This document shows positions 8,926 through 17,376 of a DNA stretch of 36,494 nucleotides, piece by piece. Within the stretch, counting starts at the first letter, position 1. Each line of letters begins with the position of its first letter. This DNA comes from an uncultured Pelagibacteraceae bacterium (lineage in GTDB: Bacteria; Pseudomonadota; Alphaproteobacteria; Pelagibacterales; Pelagibacteraceae). A program made the translations under genes and the position numbers. The DNA is taken from the NCBI GenBank assembly GCA_902509725.1, contig CABWYI010000003.1, forward strand, positions 1-36,494, in the 5' to 3' direction. The notes below the pieces were generated by a model. That model was given only the letters and a program-made list of their open reading frames with translations. It was not told the DNA's origin and made no database searches.

Positions 8926-10309
8926 ATTAGCAAAAACTGAAATTATTCATTTTGTTGGAATTGGTGGGATTGGAATGAGTGGACTTTCATTAATAATGAA
9001 AGGCAAAGGATTTAAAGTTCAGGGGAGTGATTTGTTGTCTAATAAAAATATTGAAAGACTTAAAAAAGAAAAGATTAAAATTTTTATCGGTCACAAAAAA
9101 CAAAACCTTAAAAATGCAACTATTGTTGTTATTTCCTCAGCCATAAAAAAAAATAATCCAGAGATAATAGAGGCTAAAAGAAAAAATTTACCAATAATCA
9201 CAAGAGGTATAATGTTAGCTCATATAGTATCTTTAATGAAAAATATTGTAGTAGTTGGATCACATGGCAAAACCACTACAACTTCATTAATTGCATCAAT
9301 TTTTCAAAAAACTAAATTAGATCCAACAATAATTAATGGTGGAGTTATAAATTCACTTCGAAATACAGCAAAACTTGGAAAAAGCGATTGGTCAATATTA
9401 GAAGCAGATGAGTCAGATGGAAGTTTTATCCATATACCAACCACATATTCTATAATTACAAATATTGATAGAGAGCATATGGATTATTATAGCTCAATGA
9501 ATGATTTAAAAGAATATTTTATACAATTCATTGAAAAGGTCCCTTCATTTGGCAAATCTTTTATATGTATCGATGATAAGATTAATAGTGAGATTATTAA
9601 AAAATTAAAAAGTCAAAATTTCTATACTTATGGAACTAATCCAAAATCAAATTTTCTTATAAAAAATATTAAAGAAAACAAAAAATTTACTGAGTTTGAT
9701 TTACAAGTTAATGTTCCAAATAAAAAAAGAATAATCATAAAAAAGATAAAGATACCTTTAATTGGTAGTCATAACGTTAGAAATTCAGTGGCAGCCGTTG
9801 CAGTTGCTCTGACTGTTGGGATATCTATTCAAGAAATAAAAAATGGGTTAGCCAATTTTAAAGGTGTTCAAAGAAGGTTTAATAAAATATTTACATTTAA
9901 TAATATAGATTTTTATGATGATTATGCTCATCATCCAACAGAAATAAAAGTTGTTCTTGATGGAGTTAATAGAGTTTATAATGGTTATCACAAGGTGTGT
10001 ATTTTTCAACCTCATCGTATTTCAAGAATAAAAGACCTAAGGAAAGAATTTTCATTTGCCTTTAAAAATTCTGATACTGTAATTTTGTGTCCCATATATA
10101 CCGCAGGGGAAAAAATAAAACTTGGTTTTGATTATTTAAAATTTGCAAGAGAAATAATCAAGAATTCTAATGTTAAATTATTTTTAGTAAAAGATAAAAA
10201 TCAATTAGCTAAATTTGTAAAAAAAAATATGTATGGAAAAAAAATTGTAATTGGTATGGGTGCTGGTTCAATTTCTAATTGGATGAGACAGTTACCTCAG
10301 TTGATATAA
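8915..10309 (+). CDS. murC: MurC, UDP-MurNAc:L-Ala ligase
   Basis: Cytoplasmic ATP-dependent ligase adding L-alanine to UDP-MurNAc, the first peptide step. The chain of about 464 residues shows GIGGIGMSGLS at the N-terminus, the ATP loop GSHGKTTTTS, EADESDGSF, and the C-terminal DDYAHHPTEI. I chose the ATG at 8915; an in-frame TTG at 8912 would add one residue. Both lie inside the end of murG, so translation is probably coupled. The stop overlaps the murB ATG by one base. Confidence 0.96.
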   Translation: MKIELAKTEIIHFVGIGGIGMSGLSLIMKGKGFKVQGSDLLSNKNIERLKKEKIKIFIGHKKQNLKNATIVVISSAIKKNNPEIIEAKRKNLPIITRGIMLAHIVSLMKNIVVVGSHGKTTTTSLIASIFQKTKLDPTIINGGVINSLRNTAKLGKSDWSILEADESDGSFIHIPTTYSIITNIDREHMDYYSSMNDLKEYFIQFIEKVPSFGKSFICIDDKINSEIIKKLKSQNFYTYGTNPKSNFLIKNIKENKKFTEFDLQVNVPNKKRIIIKKIKIPLIGSHNVRNSVAAVAVALTVGISIQEIKNGLANFKGVQRRFNKIFTFNNIDFYDDYAHHPTEIKVVLDGVNRVYNGYHKVCIFQPHRISRIKDLRKEFSFAFKNSDTVILCPIYTAGEKIKLGFDYLKFAREIIKNSNVKLFLVKDKNQLAKFVKKNMYGKKIVIGMGAGSISNWMRQLPQLI

Positions 10310-11217
10310 TGAATATAGAACAATTAAAAGATTTATTAAAAGATTTTAGCGAGAATGTAAGTTTTGAATATGATTTAAAAAAAAAGAATTGGTTTAATAT
10401 TGGAGGAAGTTCTAAAGTTTTCTTTAAAGCAGATAATTTAAAAGAGTTAGTAAATTTTCTTAAGAAATTAAATAATAGAGAAAAAATATTTATTCTTGGG
10501 GCAGGATCTAACACTTTAATAAAAGATGGTATATTTGATGGAGTTGTGATTAAATTGAGTAAAAATTTCAATAACGTTTCTCTTCATGGTAATGATATTA
10601 TAATTGCTGGAAGCGCAGTATTAGACAAAACTTTATCTGAATTTGCAATGAATAATAATTTAAGTGGATTTGAATTTCTCTCCTGTATTCCTGGGACTAT
10701 AGGTGGCGGGATAAAAATGAATGCCGGTTGTTTTGGAAAAGAATTTAAAGATATTTTAATATCAATTCAAGCGATAGATGTATTTGGCAATGTATCAAAG
10801 ATTCTTTCAAAGGATGTAAATTTTGGATACAGAAAAAATGATTTATCTGAAGGCTTAATTTTTTTAAGTGCATCTTTTAAAGGAATTCAAAGTAAAAACT
10901 CTGTTATTAAAAGTGAAATTGATAAATTAAAATTACAAAAAGAAAAAAATCAACCAAGCAAGATCAAAACAAGCGGTAGTACTTTCAAGAATCCAGTTCA
11001 TCAAACAAATAAAAAAGTTTGGGAGCTTATTAAGGAATCTGTGCCTCTAGATATTACTTTTGGCGATGCTTATATATCGGAAAAACATTGTAATTTTTTT
11101 GTTAATAAGGGAAATGCAACATATGATGATATGAAAAAATTAATTGATTTTGTATCTAATAATGTTTTAGAAAAAACTGGAATTAGTTTAGAAACAGAAA
11201 TTAAAATTTTAGAATAA
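10309..11217 (+). CDS. murB: MurB, UDP-N-acetylenolpyruvoylglucosamine reductase
   Basis: FAD-dependent reductase converting UDP-GlcNAc-enolpyruvate to UDP-MurNAc. The 302-residue protein has the FAD-binding elements NWFNIGGSSK and LGAGSNTLIKDG, then SCIPGTIGGGIKMNAG. It also has the substrate-side block GYRKNDL, and SGSTFKNP with the catalytic Ser region of type I MurB. The ATG at 10309 overlaps the murC stop by one base and gives a normal N-terminus. A frame extension back to 10279 lies inside murC and is not needed. Confidence 0.95.
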   Translation: MNIEQLKDLLKDFSENVSFEYDLKKKNWFNIGGSSKVFFKADNLKELVNFLKKLNNREKIFILGAGSNTLIKDGIFDGVVIKLSKNFNNVSLHGNDIIIAGSAVLDKTLSEFAMNNNLSGFEFLSCIPGTIGGGIKMNAGCFGKEFKDILISIQAIDVFGNVSKILSKDVNFGYRKNDLSEGLIFLSASFKGIQSKNSVIKSEIDKLKLQKEKNQPSKIKTSGSTFKNPVHQTNKKVWELIKESVPLDITFGDAYISEKHCNFFVNKGNATYDDMKKLIDFVSNNVLEKTGISLETEIKILE

Positions 11218-11218
11218 T

Positions 11219-12133
11219 TTGAAAAAAAAAATATTAGTAATATCAGGCGGAACATCTAAAGAGAGATCTATAAGTCTTGATACTGGAAGACAGGTTTCAA
11301 AAGAGCTTTTAAAAAATGATTATAACGTGAAAATAACAGAGCCAAATTTCAAAATGTTAGACGTTATTAAGACTTTTAAGCCACAAATTATATTTAATGC
11401 TTTGCACGGCCAGTTTGGTGAGGATGGCTATATTCAAACTATTTTAGAAACTACCGGGATACCTTACACTCATTCTGGTGTTATTTCTTCTTCTATAGCA
11501 ATGGATAAAGAATTATCAAAAAAAATTTTTATACGTAATAAAATATTAACCCCAAAATATTTTGTTTATTTTTTTGATAAAAAAAATAGAGATTTGATAA
11601 AGATTATTGATAAAAAATTAAAATTTCCAGTTGTGATAAAACCGATCAATGAAGGCTCTAGTGTAAACGTATTTATTTGTACAAAATCAAATATTATAAA
11701 AAAATTAAATTATTTAAAAAGTTATAAAAAAATAATGATAGAAAAGTTTATACCAGGAAGAGAAATTCAAGCAGCAATTATTGGTAAAAAAAAGTTAGGT
11801 GCGATTGAATTAAAGCCAAAAAGAAAATTTTATGATTATCAGGCAAAATATAACACTAGAGCAAAAACAAAGCATATAATACCTGTGGATTTAAAGAAAA
11901 ATCATTTCAATAAATTAATGGATATAGCGCAAAAGGCTCATACATTGATTGGGTGCAGAGGAGTTACAAGATCAGATTTTAAGTATTTTAATGGAAATTT
12001 TTACTTATTAGAAATTAACACACAACCAGGAATGACAAACTTATCTCTAGTTCCAGAGATTGCTGCCTACAAGGGAATAAATTTTATTAATTTGATTGAA
12101 TTAATTTTAAAAGATGCATCTACAAAAAAATAA
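11219..12133 (+). CDS. ddl: D-alanine-D-alanine ligase
   Basis: ATP-grasp ligase that makes D-Ala-D-Ala, the substrate of the MurF half encoded upstream. The 304-residue length is normal for bacterial Ddl. Signatures: GGTSKERSISLDTG at the N-terminus, NALHGQFGEDG, SGVISSSIAMDK, the ATP-grasp strand FPVVIKPINEGSS, and the metal/D-Ala-binding end EINTQPGMTNLSLVPE. The start is TTG at 11219, one base after the murB stop. It is the only start that keeps the conserved N-terminal strand. The 3' end overlaps ftsQ by 20 nt. Confidence 0.95.
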   Translation: MKKKILVISGGTSKERSISLDTGRQVSKELLKNDYNVKITEPNFKMLDVIKTFKPQIIFNALHGQFGEDGYIQTILETTGIPYTHSGVISSSIAMDKELSKKIFIRNKILTPKYFVYFFDKKNRDLIKIIDKKLKFPVVIKPINEGSSVNVFICTKSNIIKKLNYLKSYKKIMIEKFIPGREIQAAIIGKKKLGAIELKPKRKFYDYQAKYNTRAKTKHIIPVDLKKNHFNKLMDIAQKAHTLIGCRGVTRSDFKYFNGNFYLLEINTQPGMTNLSLVPEIAAYKGINFINLIELILKDASTKK

Positions 12134-12782
12134 AAAAATTTTAATTTATGTTTTATTATTTTTTATTTTAGCAACTTTTAATAACAAATATTTGATTAAT
12201 ATTGAATTTCCAAAAGTTGTTGAGATAAATGTAAATGGCTTGAGTGAAGAAAATAATCTAGAATTAAAAAAGAATCTTTATAAACTAAGAATAGAAAATT
12301 TATTTTTGTTAAAAAAAGAAGAAATTAATAAAATTATTGGTTCTCATAATTTAGTTGAAAAATATTCAGTTTTTAAGAAATACCCATCAACAATAAATAT
12401 TAAGATAGATAAAACAAATTTCTTAGCAAAAATAAAAAAAGATCGTAACATCTTTTTATTAGGATCTAATGGAAAAATAATCAAAGCTTCAGAAATAGTG
12501 GAAGAAATTCCATTCATATTTGGTGACTTTAAAAACAAAAATTTTTTTGAACTGAAGAGTGTTATGACAAATAAAAATTTTGATTATAGTGAAATTAAAA
12601 GCCTATTTTTTTTTAAATCAGGAAGATGGGATATCGAATTACACAATGGTTTGTTAATAAAATTACCCAAAAAAAATCTAGAAAAATCTTTTGAACAGAT
12701 TTTTAAAATTTTAGAAAAAAAAGAAAACAAAGTGAATTTGATTGACTTACGACAACAAAACCAAATCATTATTAATGGATGA
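12114..12782 (+). CDS. ftsQ: FtsQ-like divisome membrane protein
   Basis: Bitopic division protein that links early and late divisome components (FtsB/FtsL). The 222 residues comprise a short basic N-terminus, one hydrophobic segment (about residues 9-25), a POTRA-like part and a beta domain ending in LIDLRQQNQIIING. This matches the family end, where a basic/aromatic residue follows the LR.. strand. The sequence is poorly conserved and shorter than typical FtsQ (about 250-300), so the call rests on topology, on the C-terminal LIDLR motif and on its place between ddl and the ftsA-like gene. It overlaps ddl by 20 nt and the ftsA-like ATG by 8 nt. Confidence 0.85.
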   Translation: MHLQKNKKILIYVLLFFILATFNNKYLINIEFPKVVEINVNGLSEENNLELKKNLYKLRIENLFLLKKEEINKIIGSHNLVEKYSVFKKYPSTINIKIDKTNFLAKIKKDRNIFLLGSNGKIIKASEIVEEIPFIFGDFKNKNFFELKSVMTNKNFDYSEIKSLFFFKSGRWDIELHNGLLIKLPKKNLEKSFEQIFKILEKKENKVNLIDLRQQNQIIING

Positions 12783-13476
12783 AAATTTAAAATATGAGAC
12801 CTATTTATCAATAGGTAAAAAAAAAATAATTATTTCTGTAATTACAGAAAAAAATGATAAAATTTATGAAGATGAGATAAATTTAAACAATCGAAAAATT
12901 ACACAATCTTTAGACCAACTTGATGAATTTTTAAATAATAATATTTTCAAAATTGAAAAAAAAGTAAAAGATTTTGTAAAGAAAATATTTGTGGTAGTGG
13001 ATTCACAAGATCTTTTCAATGTACAAGTATCAATTAAAGAAAAAAATTATGAACATAGTGTTACAAAAAAAAGTTTAAATAATTTACTTTATGAAGCTAA
13101 AGAAAGTTGTAAAAAAACTTTAGATCAAAAAAAAATTTTACACATGATAATTAATAAATATTATTTAAATAATAAAGTTTACACATCTTTACCAAAGAAT
13201 TTGGATTGTGATAGTTTTTCATTAGATTTAACATTTATCTGCATTTCAGATATTTTTGTAAGAGAATTAGAAAAAATTTTAAGCAAATATCAAATTACCC
13301 TAGGCCAAATTGTTTATGGAGATTATGTAAGAAATTTTTTCAATGATTATGATGACGATCTATTTTTGATGGCAAAAAAGATAATTGAGGGTCATAATTC
13401 TAATGAAGTGATCTTTTTGAGTAAAAGACCCAAAAATAAGGGTTTTTTTGAGAGATTTTTTAATTTTTTTAATTAA
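12775..13476 (+). CDS. ftsA: Short FtsA-like protein lacking the ATP-binding lobe
   Basis: Occupies the ftsA place after ftsQ but encodes only about 233 residues, where FtsA usually has about 400-420. The N-terminal strand (YLSIGKKKIIISVI) aligns with the first FtsA strand VGLEIGTxKV, with the phosphate-loop residues replaced by lysines. The middle (KILHMIINKYYLNNK, then FSLDLTFICISDIFVRELEKILSKYQITLGQIVY) fits the FtsA 1C/SHS2 pattern of VLHVIPQ...VHLITC...IVKAVERCGL. The chain then passes directly to a C-terminal amphipathic helix (GFFERFFNFF) like the FtsA membrane-targeting helix. The DIGGGT motif and domains 2A/2B are absent. I see no continuation in other frames downstream. I used the ATG at 12775; an upstream TTG at 12742 lies inside ftsQ. 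The assignment is by pattern and synteny only. Confidence 0.65.
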   Translation: MDENLKYETYLSIGKKKIIISVITEKNDKIYEDEINLNNRKITQSLDQLDEFLNNNIFKIEKKVKDFVKKIFVVVDSQDLFNVQVSIKEKNYEHSVTKKSLNNLLYEAKESCKKTLDQKKILHMIINKYYLNNKVYTSLPKNLDCDSFSLDLTFICISDIFVRELEKILSKYQITLGQIVYGDYVRNFFNDYDDDLFLMAKKIIEGHNSNEVIFLSKRPKNKGFFERFFNFFN

Positions 13477-13540
13477 AATTGTATTTTCCAGTAATATTAG
13501 TTGTTTTTGAGTTCAAACTGTTAGGTATTAAAACATTTCC

Positions 13541-14461
13541 GTGTCTGCATTAAACCAAAAAACTCTTAAACAAAAGGTCACATTTAAAGGTGTGGGCCTT
13601 CATAGCGGAAAAGTTGTAAACATTTCTATAAATCCATCAGAACCTAATTCTGGAATTGTATTTAAAAGAGTTGATCTTCAAAGTAAAAATTTAATAATTC
13701 CAAATTTTTCTAACGTCACTAGCACTTCTCTTAATACAACTATTTCTAATGAATTTGGGGCAAGAGTATCTACAATTGAACATTTGATGGGAGCTTTGTT
13801 TGGGTTAGGAATAGACAATGCTCTAATTGAAATTGACGATGAGGAAGTACCTATATTGGATGGATCAGCAAAAGAATTTATTGAAAAAATTATTTTTGCT
13901 GGTTTCGAGATAAGTGATTTACCAATAAAAATAATTAAAATAAATAAAAAAGTTGAATTTAAAGATGGAGAAAGAACCATTTCTATTGCGCCATCTAAAC
14001 TAAGATTAGATATAGATTTTGAACTAAAGTATGACAATAGTGTAATTGGAAATCAAAGAAATAAAGTAAATGTTTATGAGGATGACTTACAAAATGTATT
14101 TGACTCAAGAACTTTTTGCTTATTTGAGGATATAGAAAAAATTAAAGAAAAAGGTTTAGCCAAAGGTGGAAGTTTAGATAATGCTATAGTTGTAAAACAA
14201 GAAAAAATTTTAAATGAAACTGGATTACGAAATAGCAAAGAATTTGTAAATCATAAAATTCTTGATTGTATTGGTGATCTCTATACTTGTGGTTATAGAA
14301 TGCTTGCAAGTGTTAAATGTTCTCAGGGTGGACATTATCTAACTAATCAACTTTTAAGAAAAGTATTTGAAAATAAAGAAAACTTTTCTATAGTTGAAAT
14401 TAAAGAGAGAAGTTTACCACATACTGTGATTAATAAGAGTCTCTTACGATCAATAGCGTAA
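13541..14461 (+). CDS. lpxC: LpxC, UDP-3-O-acyl-GlcNAc deacetylase
   Basis: Zinc deacetylase for the committed step of lipid A synthesis, in the cytoplasm. The 306-residue protein starts with LKQKVTFKGVGLHSG, the family N-terminus. The zinc site is visible: EHLMGALFGLGIDN (catalytic Glu and first His), NHKILDCIGD (His and Asp), and GGHYLTNQLL (later active-site His). I chose GTG at 13541 because it gives the normal leader before the first strand and no nearby ATG fits. A 64-nt gap separates it from the ftsA-like gene, the largest gap in the left operon, so it may have its own promoter. I could not point to a convincing one. Confidence 0.95.
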   Translation: MSALNQKTLKQKVTFKGVGLHSGKVVNISINPSEPNSGIVFKRVDLQSKNLIIPNFSNVTSTSLNTTISNEFGARVSTIEHLMGALFGLGIDNALIEIDDEEVPILDGSAKEFIEKIIFAGFEISDLPIKIIKINKKVEFKDGERTISIAPSKLRLDIDFELKYDNSVIGNQRNKVNVYEDDLQNVFDSRTFCLFEDIEKIKEKGLAKGGSLDNAIVVKQEKILNETGLRNSKEFVNHKILDCIGDLYTCGYRMLASVKCSQGGHYLTNQLLRKVFENKENFSIVEIKERSLPHTVINKSLLRSIA

Positions 14462-14506
14462 ATTAAACATCTTTATAATCTCTTCTTATAATTATATAAA
14501 TTAATT

Positions 14507-15346
14507 ATGAATCGAATAAATTTTTTATTTGTTATTATAATATTATTTTTAATAAATTCATGCGCCAAAGAAGAGAAGGAAATATCATATATTAAGGAAT
14601 CTGAACAAAAATTAGAAATGATATCAGCTTATCAAGAAGCTTATGCAGCTTTAAATAAAAATGATACTTTTTTTGCTGCAAAAAAATTTTTAGAGGCTGA
14701 ACTTCTTTTTCCTCAATCTGAATGGGCTTCAAGATCTGCACTAATGGCCTCATACTCATATTACATGCAGGATTTTTATGCAGAAGCTTTGTCTAATTTA
14801 GAAAGATATTTAAAAACATATCCTAATGATACTAATTTATCATATGCACATTATTTAATTGCGATTTGCTATTATGAAACAATTGAAGATGAAAAAAGAG
14901 ACTCAGCACCTTTATTTAAAGCAAAAGATAAATTTAATTTTATAATAAAAAATTATCCAAATACAGACTTTGCATTAGATGCGAAATTTAAATTAGGTTT
15001 AATTCAAGATATTTTAGCTTCAAAAGAAATGTATTTAGGAAGACATTATATAAAAAAAGAAAAATGGATTCCTGCGATTAATAGATTTAAATTTGTTGTT
15101 GAGGAATATGATCAAACTATTTTTATTGAGGAGGCTCTTCATAGATTGGTTGAAATTTATTATAATTTAGGACTTTTAGATGAATCGCAAAAATATGCTA
15201 ATTTATTAGGTTATAATTATCTTTCGGGTGAGTGGTATAAAAAATCATATAAAGTATTCAATAAAAATTATACGGAAAAAAGAATTAAACAAATAAAAAA
15301 AGAAAAAAAAGGTGTTATAAGTAGGTTTAAAAAACTTTTTGAGTAA
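14507..15346 (+). CDS. bamD: BamD (ComL), outer-membrane assembly lipoprotein
   Basis: Lipoprotein of the BAM complex that helps insert beta-barrel proteins into the outer membrane. The 279-residue precursor has a hydrophobic signal and a lipobox LINSC with Cys19. It is followed by TPR-like helical repeats (AYQEAYAALNKNDTFFAAKK, EALSNLERYLKTYPNDTNLSYAHY, FIIKNYPNTDFALDAKFKLG, and AINRFKFVVEEYDQT). The pattern of TYPND/NYPNT loops is characteristic of BamD. It sits between lpxC (45-nt gap) and ligA (2-nt gap), as in many alphaproteobacteria except that no recN lies between it and ligA. Confidence 0.92.
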   Translation: MNRINFLFVIIILFLINSCAKEEKEISYIKESEQKLEMISAYQEAYAALNKNDTFFAAKKFLEAELLFPQSEWASRSALMASYSYYMQDFYAEALSNLERYLKTYPNDTNLSYAHYLIAICYYETIEDEKRDSAPLFKAKDKFNFIIKNYPNTDFALDAKFKLGLIQDILASKEMYLGRHYIKKEKWIPAINRFKFVVEEYDQTIFIEEALHRLVEIYYNLGLLDESQKYANLLGYNYLSGEWYKKSYKVFNKNYTEKRIKQIKKEKKGVISRFKKLFE

Positions 15347-15348
15347 TA

Positions 15349-17376
15349 ATGGACAATGATAAAATTAAAAAATATTATTCAAAAAAAATAGAATTATTTG
15401 AAAAATATAGTCAATTTTATTACGACAAAAGTGAGCCACTTGTTTCCGACCAAGAATTTGACAATCTAAAGCATGAAATTATTGAATTAGAAAAAAAATA
15501 TCCAAATATAAAAAGTTCAAAATCACCTAGTGAAATTGTTGGGTTTAAACCATCAAAAATATTCAAAAAAGTGGCTCATAAAATACCAATGTTGTCTTTG
15601 GGTAACGCTTTTAGCAAGGAAGATTTAGAAAATTTTGAAAAAAAAATATTAAATTATCTAAATAAAGATAAAACTTTTAAAATTGAGTATTCAGCAGAAC
15701 CAAAGATTGATGGAATATCAGCATCATTGATTTATATTAATGGAAGATTTGAAACTGGATTATCAAGAGGTGATGGAAGACAAGGAGAGGATATTACTGC
15801 CAATTTGAAAACTATTAAAGATATTCCAAAAATTGTTACAGATAAAAACTTTCCAAGAGAAATTGATATTAGAGGAGAGGTTTTTATAAAAAATAGTGAT
15901 TTTAAAAGAATTGAAAATAAGTTTGCCAATCCGAGAAATGCCGCCTCGGGATCATTAAGACAAAAAAATCCAGAGGATACAAAAAAAATACCATTAAAGT
16001 TTATTGCCTATACTTTTGGATTCGAGAAAGGACTTAAAATTAATAATCAAGACAATTTTTTGGAAAATTTAAAAAAATGGGGTTTTAAAACAAATCCTCT
16101 TAACGTTACCACAACTGGAATTATAAATTTGTTAAACAATTACATTAAAGTTGAAAAAAAAAGAAACGAGATAGACTTTGATATTGACGGCATAGTCTAC
16201 AAAGTAAATTCTTTTGAATTGCAAAATAGACTTGGATATGTAGCCAATTCTCCCCGGTGGGCAATAGCACATAAGTTTTCATCGAACAAAGGAATTTCAG
16301 TAATAAATAATATTGATATCCAAATTGGTAGGACCGGAGCTTTAACACCAGTTGCTAAAATAACACCTATAAATATTGGCGGTGTAATGGTTTCAAATGC
16401 AACTTTACATAACGAAGACGAAATTAAGCGAAAGGACATTCGAATTGGTGATACGGTAGTTGTAGAAAGAGCTGGTGATGTAATTCCACATATAATTTCC
16501 GTAGATTTAAAAAAAAGAAAAAATTCAAAAGAATTTATTTTTCCCAAGAAATGTCCTTCGTGTGGATCTGCTACTATTAAAGAATTTAATTTTATAACAA
16601 AAAAAGAAGATGCAGTCAGAAGGTGTTCAAGCGAAGGATATGAATGTGAGAAGGTATCAATAGAAAAAATTAAACATTTTGTTTCTAAAGAAGCTTTAAA
16701 TATTGATGGATTTGGAAAAAAGATTGTTGAAAGTTTTTGGGAAAAAAATTTACTTAGATTTCCTCAAGACATATTTAACCTAAATTTTCAAAAGATAGAA
16801 TTTATGGATGGTTGGGGAAAAAAATCAATAGGAAATTTAAAATATTCTATTCAAGAGAAAAGAAATATTTCCCTTGAAAAATTTATATTTTCATTGGGAA
16901 TAAGACATATTGGTCTTGAAAATGCAAAGTTAATTGCAAAAAATTTAAAAACCGCAAAAAATTTCATCAATCTGGCAAATAATAAAAAATTTGATGAATT
17001 ATTAAACTTAGATGGAATAGGGGAAACTCAAATTAATTCTTTAAAAAATTTTTTTTTAAATAAAACAAATTTAAATGTTATTAACAAATTAGAAAATGTT
17101 CTTGATATCAAAAATTCTGAGGGGTTTAAAAAAGATGGTGTATTACAAAATAAAGTATTTATGTTTACTGGTAAACTAGATGGTATAAGTAGAGCGGAGG
17201 CAAAATCATTAATAGAGAAAAACTCTGGATCGATAATAACTAATATTTCAAAAAAACTTAACTATTTAATAGTTGGAGAAAAACCAACTAAAAAAAAAGT
17301 GGACAGTGCTAAAAATTTAAAAATAAAAATTTTAAATCAAAAAGATTGGTTGAAAATGTTAGATAAACTCAGCTAA
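15349..17376 (+). CDS. ligA: NAD-dependent DNA ligase LigA
   Basis: Seals nicks in DNA using NAD+. The 675-residue chain has the full domain order: the Ia NAD-binding helices (YYDKSEPLVSDQEFD) and the adenylation domain with catalytic Lys119 in EPKIDG. Next come GLSRGDGRQGEDIT, the OB-fold start RTGALTPVAKITP, and a four-Cys zinc finger (CPSC, RRC, GYEC). A helix-hairpin-helix region and a C-terminal BRCT domain (KVFMFTGKLDGISRAEAK) complete it. It starts 2 nt after bamD. Its 3' end overlaps the convergent pepP stop by 18 bp, leaving no room for a separate terminator. Confidence 0.97.
   Translation: MDNDKIKKYYSKKIELFEKYSQFYYDKSEPLVSDQEFDNLKHEIIELEKKYPNIKSSKSPSEIVGFKPSKIFKKVAHKIPMLSLGNAFSKEDLENFEKKILNYLNKDKTFKIEYSAEPKIDGISASLIYINGRFETGLSRGDGRQGEDITANLKTIKDIPKIVTDKNFPREIDIRGEVFIKNSDFKRIENKFANPRNAASGSLRQKNPEDTKKIPLKFIAYTFGFEKGLKINNQDNFLENLKKWGFKTNPLNVTTTGIINLLNNYIKVEKKRNEIDFDIDGIVYKVNSFELQNRLGYVANSPRWAIAHKFSSNKGISVINNIDIQIGRTGALTPVAKITPINIGGVMVSNATLHNEDEIKRKDIRIGDTVVVERAGDVIPHIISVDLKKRKNSKEFIFPKKCPSCGSATIKEFNFITKKEDAVRRCSSEGYECEKVSIEKIKHFVSKEALNIDGFGKKIVESFWEKNLLRFPQDIFNLNFQKIEFMDGWGKKSIGNLKYSIQEKRNISLEKFIFSLGIRHIGLENAKLIAKNLKTAKNFINLANNKKFDELLNLDGIGETQINSLKNFFLNKTNLNVINKLENVLDIKNSEGFKKDGVLQNKVFMFTGKLDGISRAEAKSLIEKNSGSIITNISKKLNYLIVGEKPTKKKVDSAKNLKIKILNQKDWLKMLDKLS

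Noticed and set aside
13477..13540. A possible lpxC promoter (TTGTTT at 13501 with a -10-like sequence 17 bp on).
   Set aside because: The -10 match is poor and AT-rich DNA gives many equal matches.
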